From an uncultured Rubrobacteraceae bacterium (GTDB lineage Bacteria > Actinomycetota > Rubrobacteria > Rubrobacterales > Rubrobacteraceae): 64,000 nucleotides of DNA. This document shows, piece after piece, positions 1 to 8,358 of this stretch. The translations under genes and the position numbers were made by a program. The stretch covers positions 115,043 through 179,042 of the forward strand of contig CADCVH010000053.1 of the NCBI GenBank assembly GCA_902806085.1. Direction: 5' to 3'. Every line of letters begins with the position of its first letter. Within the stretch, counting starts at the first letter, position 1. The notes beneath the pieces are model-generated. The model had not been told where the DNA came from, searched no databases, and saw only the letters and a list, made by a program, of their open reading frames with translations.

Positions 1-461
1 TGCACGCGCTCTGCCTCACGGAGGGGGAGGCGACCTTTGTCGGGCACACGCACCCGACGTCGGTTAACGCCGTCCTGTGCTCCGACCGGGCGGAGATGCT
101 CTCTGCCGGCGTGATCTTCCCTGACCAGGTCGTGGTCCTCGGCCGCCACCTCCTGCACGTGCCCTACGCCGACGTTGGCCTCCCCCTGGCCCGCGCGCTG
201 CGCGACGGCCTGCGGGAGCACGGGGGGCGCGTCGGGGCCCCGCCGAAGACCGTCTACCTGCAAAACCACGGCCTCGTGGCCCTGGGCCCGTCGGCCGGCG
301 GGGTGGAGAGGGTCACCGCGATGGCGGACAAGCACGCGCGCATCATGGCCGGCGTGCTCGCCGCCGGCGAGCCGGTCTTTCTCACCGCCGAACAGGCCGA
401 CGGCCTGGACGCCCGCCCGGACGAGGAGTACCGCCGCCGGGTGCTGGGAGGGGGCAGGTGA
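1..461 (+). CDS. Class II aldolase/adducin family protein (5' end outside window)
   Basis: The reading frame is open from base 3 to the stop at 459-461, so the gene begins upstream and its N-terminal part is missing. What is visible is the C-terminal two-thirds of a class II aldolase fold: an HTHP zinc-ligand motif near the start of the visible frame and the later LQNHGLVALG motif with the third histidine ligand. Members cleave or epimerise sugar phosphates in the cytoplasm using a divalent metal. A gap of about 86 bases separates it from the FGGY kinase, and a second class II aldolase follows that, so it probably belongs to the same sugar-acid or deoxysugar operon. The substrate cannot be told from sequence. 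Confidence 0.85.
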   Translation, partial: HALCLTEGEATFVGHTHPTSVNAVLCSDRAEMLSAGVIFPDQVVVLGRHLLHVPYADVGLPLARALRDGLREHGGRVGAPPKTVYLQNHGLVALGPSAGGVERVTAMADKHARIMAGVLAAGEPVFLTAEQADGLDARPDEEYRRRVLGGGR

Positions 462-547
462 CGCGCGGGCGGTGGGCGACGACGCGGGGCGGAGGGGCGT
501 CGGAGGACGTCCCCGGAGACGCTAAGGACTAAGGAGATGATCGGGAC

Positions 548-1999
548 ATGATCCTCGGTATAGACCTGGGCACCTCGGTCGTGAAGGCCGCCGCCTTCTC
601 GCGGGGCGGGGAGGTCCTGGCGGTCGAGGGCCGCCGGGTAAAACTGTACAACCCGCGCCCCGAGTGCTCGGAGCAGGACATCGACGAGACGGTGGAGGCG
701 CTCGGCGCGGTCGTCCGGGCCGCGCTGGAAGGGACGGACGAACCCGTCGAGACGGTCGGCCTCACCGGCCAGGGCGACGGCCTCTGGCTCCTGGACGAAA
801 GGGGCCGCCAGGTGCGCCGCGCCGCGACCTGGCTCGACGCCAGGGCCAACCCCATCGTCGAAGAGTGGAGGGCCTCAGGCGTCTTCGAGGAGCACTTCCG
901 CCTAAACGGCAACGTCACCTTCCCGGGGGCGCCCTCCGCCATCATGGCCGCCCTCAAACGCGAAGAACCGGAGTCGCTCGAAAGGGCCGCCACGGCGGGC
1001 TACTGCAAGGACGTCGCCTTCAGGCGCCTCACCGGCGGGCGGGCCACCGACGCCTCCGACGCCTCCGAACCGTTCATGGACCACTCGACCAGGGAGTACG
1101 ACCCCGGCATCCTGAAGCTCTTCGGCCTGGAAGACCACGAGCACCTGCTCGCGCCCATCGACGCCTACCCGGGGGAGGCCCGCCCCATCAGCAGAGAAGG
1201 GGCGGAGTTGACGGGGCTTCCTGAGGGCACCCCGGTACACAGCGGCCCGTTCGACCTGCCGGCCACCGCCATGGGCGCGGGCGTCACGAGGCTCGGGGAC
1301 GGCGTCATCATCGTCGGCACCACCCTCGCCTGCGAGGTCCTGACCGACCGCGTGGAGACGGACGGGGAGCCGGGAGGGCAGACGCTCTGCATGCTGGAGC
1401 CTGACCGCTGGCTCAGGGCTATGCCCGCGATGGTCGGCACCGCCTCCATGGACCTTACCCTGAACCTGCTCCGCTCCGAGCACGCGGAGATAGAGGACTT
1501 TCTCGCCGGGAGCCCGCCGGGCGCCAACGGGGTGGGCGTCCTGCCGTTCTTCTCGCCCTCCGGGGAGCGCGCCCCCTTCGTCGAGCCCGACGCCCGCGGG
1601 CAGCTCTCCGGCATGACCCTTGGCACCACCCGCGCCGACGTGGTCAGGGCCGTCGCAGAGGGGGTCGGGTACGCGGCGAAGCACTGCCTCGCGGCGGCCG
1701 GCTTGCGGGGCGAACTGTCTATCTGCGGCGGCGGGGCGGAGTCCCGCGCCTGGCGGCAGGTCCTCGCCGACGTGCTCCAGCGGCCCCTCAAGGTCGCCCG
1801 CCGTCCCGAGGTCGGCGCCAGGGGGGCGGCGATGGCCGCCATGATCTCGCTGAAGATGGACTTCGACCACGAAGCCTGGACCCGCCCGGAAGACGAGGTG
1901 CGGCCCAGCGAGGACCTGGCCGACCTCTACGAGGAGGGCTTCGATCACTACCTGGCCAGGGTCGATTCCGCCCGCGATCTCTGGGGCCGTCCTACGTGA
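548..1999 (+). CDS. FGGY-family carbohydrate kinase (xylulose/erythritol kinase-like)
   Basis: 483 residues, the usual FGGY length. The N-terminal phosphate-binding loop GIDLGTS is at residues 4-10, a GLTGQGDGLWLLD substrate-lobe motif lies near residue 75, and a glycine-rich ICGGGAESRAW adenosine motif lies near residue 400. It would phosphorylate a ketose or polyol with ATP in the cytoplasm. The TGQGDG motif and overall pattern resemble L-xylulose and erythritol kinases more than rhamnulokinase, and a separate rhamnulokinase lies at 5187. An AAGGAG ribosome binding site about 11 bases upstream supports the ATG at 548. The stop overlaps a possible GTG start of the next gene (GTGA), so the two are likely co-translated. 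Confidence 0.9.
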   Translation: MILGIDLGTSVVKAAAFSRGGEVLAVEGRRVKLYNPRPECSEQDIDETVEALGAVVRAALEGTDEPVETVGLTGQGDGLWLLDERGRQVRRAATWLDARANPIVEEWRASGVFEEHFRLNGNVTFPGAPSAIMAALKREEPESLERAATAGYCKDVAFRRLTGGRATDASDASEPFMDHSTREYDPGILKLFGLEDHEHLLAPIDAYPGEARPISREGAELTGLPEGTPVHSGPFDLPATAMGAGVTRLGDGVIIVGTTLACEVLTDRVETDGEPGGQTLCMLEPDRWLRAMPAMVGTASMDLTLNLLRSEHAEIEDFLAGSPPGANGVGVLPFFSPSGERAPFVEPDARGQLSGMTLGTTRADVVRAVAEGVGYAAKHCLAAAGLRGELSICGGGAESRAWRQVLADVLQRPLKVARRPEVGARGAAMAAMISLKMDFDHEAWTRPEDEVRPSEDLADLYEEGFDHYLARVDSARDLWGRPT

Positions 2000-2043
2000 C
2001 GGAAGGGCCAAACGCAAACACGACGCGAAAGAGGAGGACCGGC

Positions 2044-2715
2044 TTGAAGCACCAGAGGCTACGCGAAGAGGTCACCGAAGTCTCGCGCCGGATGAGCGCC
2101 TCCGGCCTCGTCCGCACGACCTCGGGCAACGTCAGCGCCCGCACCCCCGACGGGAACGTCCTCATAACCCCGAGCGGGCTGCCCTACGAGGACCTCGAAC
2201 CGCAGGACGTGGCGCTCGTGAACCTCGAGGGCGCGTTGCTAGAAGGCTGCTTCGATCCATCCACCGAGGTCCCGATGCACACGGGCATCTACCGCTCCAA
2301 GCCGGACGTTGGCGGGATCGTGCACACCCACGCGCCCTACTCGACCGCGCTCGCCTGCCTGGGCCTGGAGATCCCCGCGGTCCACTACATGCTCGCGGTC
2401 CTCTCCGAAGAGGGCCGCGTTCCCCTGTCCCCCTACGCGACCTACGGCACCGAGGAGCTGGCCGGGTACGCGGCCGAGACCCTCGGCGACGCCCACTCCG
2501 CCTGCCTGCTCCAGAACCACGGGACCATCACCGTGGGGGAGACAGCCGGAAAGGCCTACTCGCTGACCGTGATCCTGGAGGAGATGGCCGAGCTCTACTA
2601 CAGGACCATGACGGCCGGAGACCCCATCATCCTGGGCCCCGACCGCATAGCCGAGACCCGCGCCAAGATAGCCGGTTACGGGCAGACCAAGCCGGCGGCC
2701 AAAAAACCGGCGTAG
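2044..2715 (+). CDS. Class II aldolase, L-fuculose-1-phosphate aldolase-like
   Basis: About 223 residues, matching FucA-type aldolases. Visible motifs, numbered from the TTG at 2044, are TSGN (26-29), a TPSG phosphate loop, STEVPMH with the catalytic glutamate, an HTHAPYS zinc motif and a late LQNHGTI histidine. The family splits ketose-1-phosphates to DHAP and lactaldehyde or glycolaldehyde. Two starts are possible: GTG at 1996, overlapping the kinase stop, and TTG at 2044. I prefer TTG because GAGGAGG ends six bases before it and the family N-terminus begins there. With the upstream kinase it makes a complete kinase-plus-aldolase pair for a ketose, distinct from the rhamnose genes further on. 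Confidence 0.88.
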   Translation: MKHQRLREEVTEVSRRMSASGLVRTTSGNVSARTPDGNVLITPSGLPYEDLEPQDVALVNLEGALLEGCFDPSTEVPMHTGIYRSKPDVGGIVHTHAPYSTALACLGLEIPAVHYMLAVLSEEGRVPLSPYATYGTEELAGYAAETLGDAHSACLLQNHGTITVGETAGKAYSLTVILEEMAELYYRTMTAGDPIILGPDRIAETRAKIAGYGQTKPAAKKPA

Positions 2716-2928
2716 AACCGCCCGGAGAGGAGGCCACCGGGGAGCCTGAAAGAGGCCCTCCCGACGCGGTCGGCTCGGGCATCGCACGCCGCGACGGGCA
2801 CGCGGCATCCGACCCCAGCCGGGCAGGAATTCTCGTCGAGGAGATGCGCCTTCGAGCCCGGCCGCACGCGCGGCCGGCGTGCCAAACCACCCGGAACCAC
2901 CGCGGCGAGAGACGGCCCGGCATCGGCC

Positions 2929-2957
2929 TTGCACCGGAATGCAGCCTCCGTTACAGT
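2929..2957 (+). promoter_or_regulatory. Possible promoter of the DeoR gene
   Basis: TTGCAC at 2929-2934 and TACAGT at 2952-2957 are separated by exactly 17 bases. The match to the housekeeping consensus is moderate (3/6 and 4/6). It would give a leader of about 55 bases before the TTG start of the repressor gene. Confidence 0.35.
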
Positions 2958-2978
2958 GTGAGCGGGGAAAGGAGATAT

Positions 2979-3017
2979 TTGAGCGATTTAGAACGAGGAT
3001 TGCTCGAACGATCATAA
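2979..3017 (+). CDS. Possible 12-codon leader peptide ORF ahead of the DeoR gene
   Basis: An AAAGGAGA Shine-Dalgarno sequence (2968-2975) is placed ideally for a TTG at 2979, not for the repressor TTG at 3019, which has no ribosome binding site of its own. The frame encodes 12 residues and stops with TAA at 3015-3017, one base before the repressor start, so translational coupling is likely. No conservation can be tested here. Confidence 0.35.
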   Translation: MSDLERGLLERS

Positions 3018-3018
3018 A

Positions 3019-3804
3019 TTGTCAGACAAACGCGCAGATTTACCGGGTCAGCGGCAGCGGCGGATAGCGGAGCTCGTTCGCGAGTCGGGGAGCGTCACCG
3101 TGGCGACGTTGGAGGAGGACCTCGGCATCTCTCCGGCGACCGCGCGGCGGGACCTGGCGGTGCTCGAGAGGCAGGGCAAGGTAAAGAGGACCCATGGCGG
3201 GGCCGTCATGCCTGGGTTCACGCAGCACGAGGACTCCTTCCAGCAGCGGCTGGGGGAGGCGTTGGAGGCGAAGGGGCGGCTGGCGCGGGTCGCGGCTGCG
3301 ATGCTCGAGGCGGACGAGACGGTGTTCGTGGATTCGTCCACCACGGCTTACTACGCGGCGCGGCGCATAATCGCCGACGCGCCGAGCGTGACGTGCCTGA
3401 CCAACCTGGTACCGGTCATGGACCTGTTCTCCGGGGCGGATCCGTCCGGCGCGAGCATGGTCGGGGTCGGCGGCATGTTCAGGGCGCTGACGCTCTCCTT
3501 CGTGGGGCCGTGCGCCGTGCGTGCCGTCGAGTCTTACCTGGTGGACAGGGCGTTCGTGAGCGTCAAGGGGATCACGGCCGGGGGGCACCTCACGGACGCG
3601 GACCCGCTGGAGGCGGAGGTCAAGCGCGCCATGATCCGGCAGTCCGACAAGCCCGTGCTGCTGGTGGACGGCAGGAAGTTCGAGCGCCGGGGCATGAGCG
3701 TCATAGGCCACGTCTCCGAGGTCTCCCTGGTGGTAACCGCCGACGCCCGCCCCCCGCACGTGCAGGCCCTGGAGGACCTGGGGGTGGCCGTGAAGAGCGT
3801 GTAA
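3019..3804 (+). CDS. DeoR/GlpR-family transcriptional repressor
   Basis: 261 residues, the standard size. An N-terminal winged helix-turn-helix (about residues 8-60) carries the family signature RQRRIAELV followed by ISPATARRDLAVLERQG and RTHGGAV. The C-terminal DeoRC sugar-phosphate sensor domain contains the VFVDSSTTAYY loop and a KGITAGGHLTD segment. The family represses sugar catabolic operons and is released by a phosphorylated intermediate. It sits between the kinase/aldolase genes and the rhamnose block, so it is the obvious candidate regulator of either or both. The TTG start is probably coupled to the short ORF ending at 3017. Confidence 0.9.
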   Translation: MSDKRADLPGQRQRRIAELVRESGSVTVATLEEDLGISPATARRDLAVLERQGKVKRTHGGAVMPGFTQHEDSFQQRLGEALEAKGRLARVAAAMLEADETVFVDSSTTAYYAARRIIADAPSVTCLTNLVPVMDLFSGADPSGASMVGVGGMFRALTLSFVGPCAVRAVESYLVDRAFVSVKGITAGGHLTDADPLEAEVKRAMIRQSDKPVLLVDGRKFERRGMSVIGHVSEVSLVVTADARPPHVQALEDLGVAVKSV

Positions 3805-3819
3805 GAGGAGCGGGCAGGG

Positions 3820-3835
3820 CCGGCTGGGGAGCCGG
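3820..3835 (+). terminator. Small GC hairpin after the DeoR gene
   Basis: CCGGCT and AGCCGG form a 6-bp stem with a GGGG loop, 15 bases after the repressor stop codon. There is no T-run, so termination activity is uncertain. Confidence 0.3.
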
Positions 3836-3890
3836 TTCGTGGGAAAGGGAAATCGCGAGGGTTTATGCCCGGGAGGAGTTTATCTGAGCC

Positions 3891-4085
3891 ATGGCTACTT
3901 CGGAGGCGGACGTGAACAGCCGGCACGACGACGGCCACGTCAGCGCTCAGCAATGGAGATGGACCGCCCTGGCGGGCATGGCGTCCTACATGGACGCCGG
4001 GTCTATCGGTTCGGGTACCCCGGATGGACACCACCCAGCCCGCGCTCTCGCTTATGACCGCCATGGCCTGCCCGGTGGAGCGATG
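3891..4085 (+). pseudogene. N-terminal relic of an MFS transporter
   Basis: The ATG at 3891 opens a frame whose residues 21-39 (WRWTALAGMASYMDAGSI) look like the start of the first membrane helix of a major facilitator sugar transporter. After about 40 residues the transporter pattern is lost. A different frame just downstream (from about 4025) gives a short MTAM-containing stretch before stopping, consistent with deletion plus frameshift. A GGGAGGAG ribosome binding site remains 12 bases upstream. It lies exactly where a transporter would sit in a sugar operon; the ABC importer downstream may have made it redundant. The assignment rests on one helix only. Confidence 0.5.
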
Positions 4086-4305
4086 AGCGCGATGCCCGAC
4101 GTATCGGCCGTGAAGCTCGGAGGCCGGCAACGGCCGTGCCCGCGCAGAAGATTTCGGCGGACGGCGAGGCACGCCACGAGGCGTGCGCCGGTTCTCATGG
4201 ATGGGTGGATCCACGCTTCGCGGGCAGCGAGACGGCGCCGCCTCAGCACCCCGGTCGGCCAGGCGGGGGTCTTCGAGACCCCAGGGTTCAGGGAAGGGTA
4301 ACGGT

Positions 4306-5187
4306 ATGCCGCAGTTCGGAGCGCACGCGTTCATATGGGCAGGCGAATGGACCCCCGAGGGGGCCGAGAAGGTGATCCGCGGCGCGTCCGAGGCCGGGCT
4401 GGATTTCGTGGAGATCCCCCTGTTGCATCCGGAGAGCATGGACGCCGCCGGGACGAGGGAGCTGCTGGACGGGTACGGGATCGGGTGCACCTGCTCGCTC
4501 GGGTTGCCCGCGTCGGCGCACCTCCCCTTCGCCCCCGATGCGGCCGAGAGGTTTCTCCGGACGGCGGTAGACGTCACGGCCTCGCTCGGGTCCGACGCGC
4601 TTTCGGGGGCGATCTACACCCACCTTGGCACCCTGACCCGCAAGCCGCCCACCGAGGACGAGCTCGCGACGGTGGCGCGGGTGATCAAGAGCGTGGCGCG
4701 CTACGCGGCACAACGGGACGTCTCGCTCGGCATAGAGGCCATCAACCGCTACGAGACGTACCTGATCAACCTGGCCTCCCAGGCCGATGAGATGCTGGGC
4801 CGGGTCGACGAGGCCAACGTGTTCGTTCACCTGGACACCTACCACATGAACATCGAGGAGAAGGGCTTCTATGAGCCTATAGTCGCCGCCGGGGCAAGCA
4901 TGCGCTACATCCACCTCTCCGAGTCCGACCGGGGGACGCCGGGCACGGGCAACGTGCGCTGGGACGACGTGTTCGCAGGCCTCGAGGCCGTAGAGTACGA
5001 CGGGCGCCTGGTGATGGAGTCCTTCGCGGCGGTCAACGAGGACATCATAGGCGCCACGGCCCTGTGGCGGGACGTGGTCGGCGACCCGCAGGCCTTGATA
5101 ACCGACGGGCTCGCCTTTCTTCGCGACAAGGCGGCCGAGCACGGCCTCCTCGATGGCCCGGCCGGGCCGCCCCGGGTGGGTCGGTAG
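4306..5187 (+). CDS. Sugar phosphate isomerase/epimerase, D-tagatose 3-epimerase-like
   Basis: 293 residues forming an AP-endonuclease-2-like TIM barrel. The metal-binding set of ketose 3-epimerases is visible: GIEAINRYE (first glutamate), VHLDTYHMNIEE (aspartate), YIHLSESDRGTPG (histidine) and a late MESF (second glutamate). These enzymes interconvert free ketoses at C3 with Mn or Co. I placed the start at ATG 4306 because GGGAAGGG lies just upstream and the family N-terminus MPQFGAHAFIW begins there. Upstream in-frame codons read relic sequence. The stop TAG shares its G with the GTG start of rhamnulokinase, so the two are co-translated. It may broaden the range of ketoses entering the pathway. 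Confidence 0.85.
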   Translation: MPQFGAHAFIWAGEWTPEGAEKVIRGASEAGLDFVEIPLLHPESMDAAGTRELLDGYGIGCTCSLGLPASAHLPFAPDAAERFLRTAVDVTASLGSDALSGAIYTHLGTLTRKPPTEDELATVARVIKSVARYAAQRDVSLGIEAINRYETYLINLASQADEMLGRVDEANVFVHLDTYHMNIEEKGFYEPIVAAGASMRYIHLSESDRGTPGTGNVRWDDVFAGLEAVEYDGRLVMESFAAVNEDIIGATALWRDVVGDPQALITDGLAFLRDKAAEHGLLDGPAGPPRVGR

Positions 5188-6701
5188 TGGCCGCGGAGAC
5201 CGCATTTCTGGCGGTCGACCTTGGGGCCGAGAGCGGACGCGCCGTGCTCGGACGCTTCGACGGCGGGCGGATGACCCTCGAGGAGGTGCACCGCTTCCCG
5301 AACGTGCCAGTCCGCCTGCCGGACGGCCTGCACTGGGACGTGTTGCGGATCGTCGAAGAGGCCAAGGCGGGGATCGCCAGGGCGTCTAGCGAAGCCGGGC
5401 AGATGGAGAGCCTCGGGATCGACTCCTGGGGCGTGGACTTCGGCCTGCTGGACCGCGACGGCTGCCTGATAGCCAACCCCTACCACTACCGCGACCCCCG
5501 CACCGAGGGCATGGAGGAGAGGGCCTTCGGCCGGATGCCCAAAGAGGAGATCTACGAGACGACGGGCGTCCAGTTCATGCCGATAAACACCCTCTACCAA
5601 CTCCTGGCGATGGAGGGTTCGCCGCTTCTCCAGGCGGCGCGGACGCTGCTCCTGATCCCCGACCTTCTCGGCTACTGGCTCACCGGCGAGAGGGCCTGCG
5701 AGTCCACCATCGCCAGCACCACCCAGCTCTGCGACGCGCGCTCCGGCGGTTGGGCCCGGGACGTCCTGGAGAAGATGCGCCTTCCCGGCCACATCTTCGG
5801 CGAGATCGTCCCTCCCGGCACCCAACTCGGGCCCCTGCTGCCGGAGGTCGCCGAGGAGACGGGGGCGAAGGGAGGGTTGCCCGTTACGGCCGTCGCCTCC
5901 CACGACACCGCCTCAGCCGTGGTCGCCGTCCCCGCCGAGGGCGAGAATTTCGCTTACATCTCCAGCGGCACCTGGTCCCTGGTGGGCGTGGAGTTGCCGA
6001 GACCCGCCATCGCGCCCGAGGGGATGCGCGCCAACTTTACGAACGAGGGGGGCTTCGGCGGCACGACGCGGTTCCTGAAGAACGTCATGGGTCTCTGGCT
6101 CCTGCAGGAGTGCCGGCGCACCTGGGCCCGCGAGGGGCGCGAGTACTCCTACGAAGAACTTACCCGCCTCGCGCAGGCTGCGCCGGCCGGCGGTCCCTTG
6201 CTGGACCCGGATCATCCCTCCTTCCTCCCCCCGGGGGACATGCCGGGACGCATCCGCCGTTTCTGCCGGGCGACAGGCCAGGGACGGCCCGGGGAGCCGG
6301 GGGAGGTCGCCCGGTGCGTGATCGAAAGCCTCGCGCTCAAGTACCGGTGGTCGCTGGAGCGGGCCGAGGAGATAACCGGTAGGCGCGTCGAGGTCGTCCA
6401 CGTGGTGGGGGGTGGGGTGCGGAACACGCTGCTCTGCCAACTCACGGCGGACGCGACGCGCCGGCCGGTGCGGGCCGGGCCGGTGGAGGCCACGGCCCTT
6501 GGCAACCTCATGGTCCAGGCCTACGCCCGGGGGCACCTCGGTTCGCTGGAGGAGATCCGGGCCGCCGTGCGGCGCTCCCCCATAGAACTGCACGACTATT
6601 TGCCGATGGGCAGCGCGGACGAGTGGGACGGGGCCTACGAGAGGTTGCGGGGGATCATGGACGCCGCCGCACACCCGGACACGGAAGGAGCGGTCCTTTG
6701 A
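5187..6701 (+). CDS. rhaB: Rhamnulokinase
   Basis: 504 residues of the FGGY fold. Diagnostic features are AVDLGAESGRAV at residues 9-20, LHWDVLRI, SLGIDSWGVDFGLLD, the NPYHYRDPRT segment and NTLYQLLA, all typical of L-rhamnulose kinase rather than other FGGY kinases. It phosphorylates L-rhamnulose at O1 with ATP. The GTG at 5187 is chosen because it overlaps the epimerase stop by one base and begins just before the phosphate loop. The next gene, the importer ATPase, starts 70 bases later, and isomerase and aldolase follow the importer, so the pathway order is complete. Confidence 0.92.
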   Translation: MAAETAFLAVDLGAESGRAVLGRFDGGRMTLEEVHRFPNVPVRLPDGLHWDVLRIVEEAKAGIARASSEAGQMESLGIDSWGVDFGLLDRDGCLIANPYHYRDPRTEGMEERAFGRMPKEEIYETTGVQFMPINTLYQLLAMEGSPLLQAARTLLLIPDLLGYWLTGERACESTIASTTQLCDARSGGWARDVLEKMRLPGHIFGEIVPPGTQLGPLLPEVAEETGAKGGLPVTAVASHDTASAVVAVPAEGENFAYISSGTWSLVGVELPRPAIAPEGMRANFTNEGGFGGTTRFLKNVMGLWLLQECRRTWAREGREYSYEELTRLAQAAPAGGPLLDPDHPSFLPPGDMPGRIRRFCRATGQGRPGEPGEVARCVIESLALKYRWSLERAEEITGRRVEVVHVVGGGVRNTLLCQLTADATRRPVRAGPVEATALGNLMVQAYARGHLGSLEEIRAAVRRSPIELHDYLPMGSADEWDGAYERLRGIMDAAAHPDTEGAVL

Positions 6702-6771
6702 GCATGTGTGAGAGGAGGGATGGAGAGCCGGGTGGTGACCATCCGGAGGGCGTCAGAGAGGTAGGAGCGTC

Positions 6772-8358
6772 ATGAGACCCTCCGACGAACCCGGCACGGG
6801 GAGGGCTGCCACGGCCGCCGAGGCCCCGCCCGTCTTCCGCCTCCGGGACGTGACCAAGCGCTTCGGCGGCGTGACGGCCGTGGAGGGGGTGGGTTTCGAC
6901 CTGCGGCCCGGTGAGGTCCACGCCCTTGTGGGCGAGAACGGCGCGGGCAAGAGCACGCTCATGAAGATGGTCCACGGCCTGTACGCGCCAGATGAGGGAA
7001 CGCTGGAGGTGGGGGGGGAGGCCACCGAGTTCTCCTCGCCGCGCGACGCCGAGGCCGCCGGCATCGCCATGATCCCGCAGGAGCTCGACCTGTTCCCGGA
7101 GCTCTCGGTTACGGAGAACCTGTTCGTGGGCCGTCACCGGCCCCGCACGCGCTGGGGCACCCTGGACCGGGCCGCCATGCGGGGCAAAGCCCGCGAGCGG
7201 TTGGGGTCCCTCGGGGTCGACCTGGACGTCACCGCCTCCGTCAAAGGGCTCTCGGCGGCCAACCAGCAGATCGTCGCCATCGCGCGGGCCCTCGTGGGCG
7301 AGGCCAGGGCCGTGGTCATGGACGAGCCGACCGCCTCCCTGACCGAGCGGGAGGTCCGGCAGCTCTTCAGGATCATCTCGGATCTGACCTCGGGCGGCGT
7401 CGGCGTCGTCTACATCTCGCACCGCCTGGAGGAGGTCTTCACGATCTCGGACCGCATCACCGTGCTGCGCGACGGGCACCACATCACCACCGCGCCCGCC
7501 GCAGACCTCGACGCCGAGGAGTTGGTACGCCTCATGGTGGGCCGGCCCTTGAACGAGCTGTTCACCCGGAGCCCGCACAGCCCCGGGGAGGTGGCCCTGG
7601 AGGTGCGCGGCCTGGGCAGGGCCGGCGAGTTCGAAGAGGTAGACCTCGTCGTGCGCCGGAGCGAGATCGTGGGCCTCTCCGGGCTCGTCGGGGCCGGCCG
7701 CAGCGAGGTGGCCCAGGCGATCTTCGGCATCCGTTCGCCCGAGTCCGGCGAGATACGCATCGACGGCGAGGTCGTCAGGATAAAATCGCCCCAGGCGGCC
7801 ATGGAGAAGGGCATATTCTACGTGCCCGAGGAGCGGCGCTCGCAGGGGCTCATCCTGCCGTTCTCCATAAAAAACAACATCACTTTGAGCATCCTGGACC
7901 GGATCGCCCGGTTCGGGTTCGTGCCGAGGACGGAGCGGCAGACGGCCGACCGCTTCGCCAAGGGGCTGTCGATCCGGGGGGGCAGCGTCTCCGACCCCGT
8001 CAGCCGCCTCTCGGGCGGCAACCAGCAGAAGGTGGTGCTGGCGAAGTCGCTCGCCCGCGAGCCGTCCATCCTGCTCCTCGACGAGCCGACCAGGGGCATC
8101 GACGTCGGGGCCAAGTCGGAGATCTACCGCCTCATAGACGACCTCGCCAAGGAGGGGAAGGCGATCCTGCTCATCTCTTCGGAGCTCGAGGAGGTCCTCT
8201 CCATGTCGGACCGGGTGGTGGTAATGCGGGAGGGCAGGATCACGGGCGAGTTCGGACGGAACGAGGCAGACCAGGAGAGGGTGATGACCGCGGCCACCGG
8301 CGGCAGAGACCGGCCGGCCCCCGCCGGCCGGGGAGAGGAGGCACCCGAAGATGAGTGA
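6772..8358 (+). CDS. Sugar ABC importer ATP-binding protein (RbsA/RhaT type)
   Basis: 528 residues with two fused ABC cassettes, as in ribose-type importers. Cassette 1 has Walker A GENGAGKST near residue 53 and an intact signature region ending in MDEPTASLT. Cassette 2 has the usual degenerate GLVGAGRSE loop, followed by LSGGNQQKVVLAKSLA and LLLDEPTRGIDVGAK. It powers uptake through the two permeases that follow. The ATG at 6772 has AGGAG four bases upstream. Its 3' end overlaps the first permease by 8 bases. By position it is the rhamnose importer ATPase; homologues in rhizobial rhamnose clusters are called RhaT. Confidence 0.93.
   Translation: MRPSDEPGTGRAATAAEAPPVFRLRDVTKRFGGVTAVEGVGFDLRPGEVHALVGENGAGKSTLMKMVHGLYAPDEGTLEVGGEATEFSSPRDAEAAGIAMIPQELDLFPELSVTENLFVGRHRPRTRWGTLDRAAMRGKARERLGSLGVDLDVTASVKGLSAANQQIVAIARALVGEARAVVMDEPTASLTEREVRQLFRIISDLTSGGVGVVYISHRLEEVFTISDRITVLRDGHHITTAPAADLDAEELVRLMVGRPLNELFTRSPHSPGEVALEVRGLGRAGEFEEVDLVVRRSEIVGLSGLVGAGRSEVAQAIFGIRSPESGEIRIDGEVVRIKSPQAAMEKGIFYVPEERRSQGLILPFSIKNNITLSILDRIARFGFVPRTERQTADRFAKGLSIRGGSVSDPVSRLSGGNQQKVVLAKSLAREPSILLLDEPTRGIDVGAKSEIYRLIDDLAKEGKAILLISSELEEVLSMSDRVVVMREGRITGEFGRNEADQERVMTAATGGRDRPAPAGRGEEAPEDE

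Larger units (their letters stand above)
2716..3018. other. Intergenic region ahead of the DeoR gene
   Basis: 303 bases without a recognisable protein gene. The right-hand end holds a plausible promoter (2929-2957) and a 12-codon leader ORF (2979-3017), both listed separately. The rest shows nothing I can interpret. Confidence 0.6.
3805..4305. other. 501-base gap containing an MFS relic
   Basis: No intact gene. It contains a small GC hairpin after the repressor gene and the 5' remnant of a transporter gene (3891-4085). The promoter of the rhamnose operon starting at 4306 must lie in or upstream of this gap, but I see no convincing hexamers. Confidence 0.6.
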
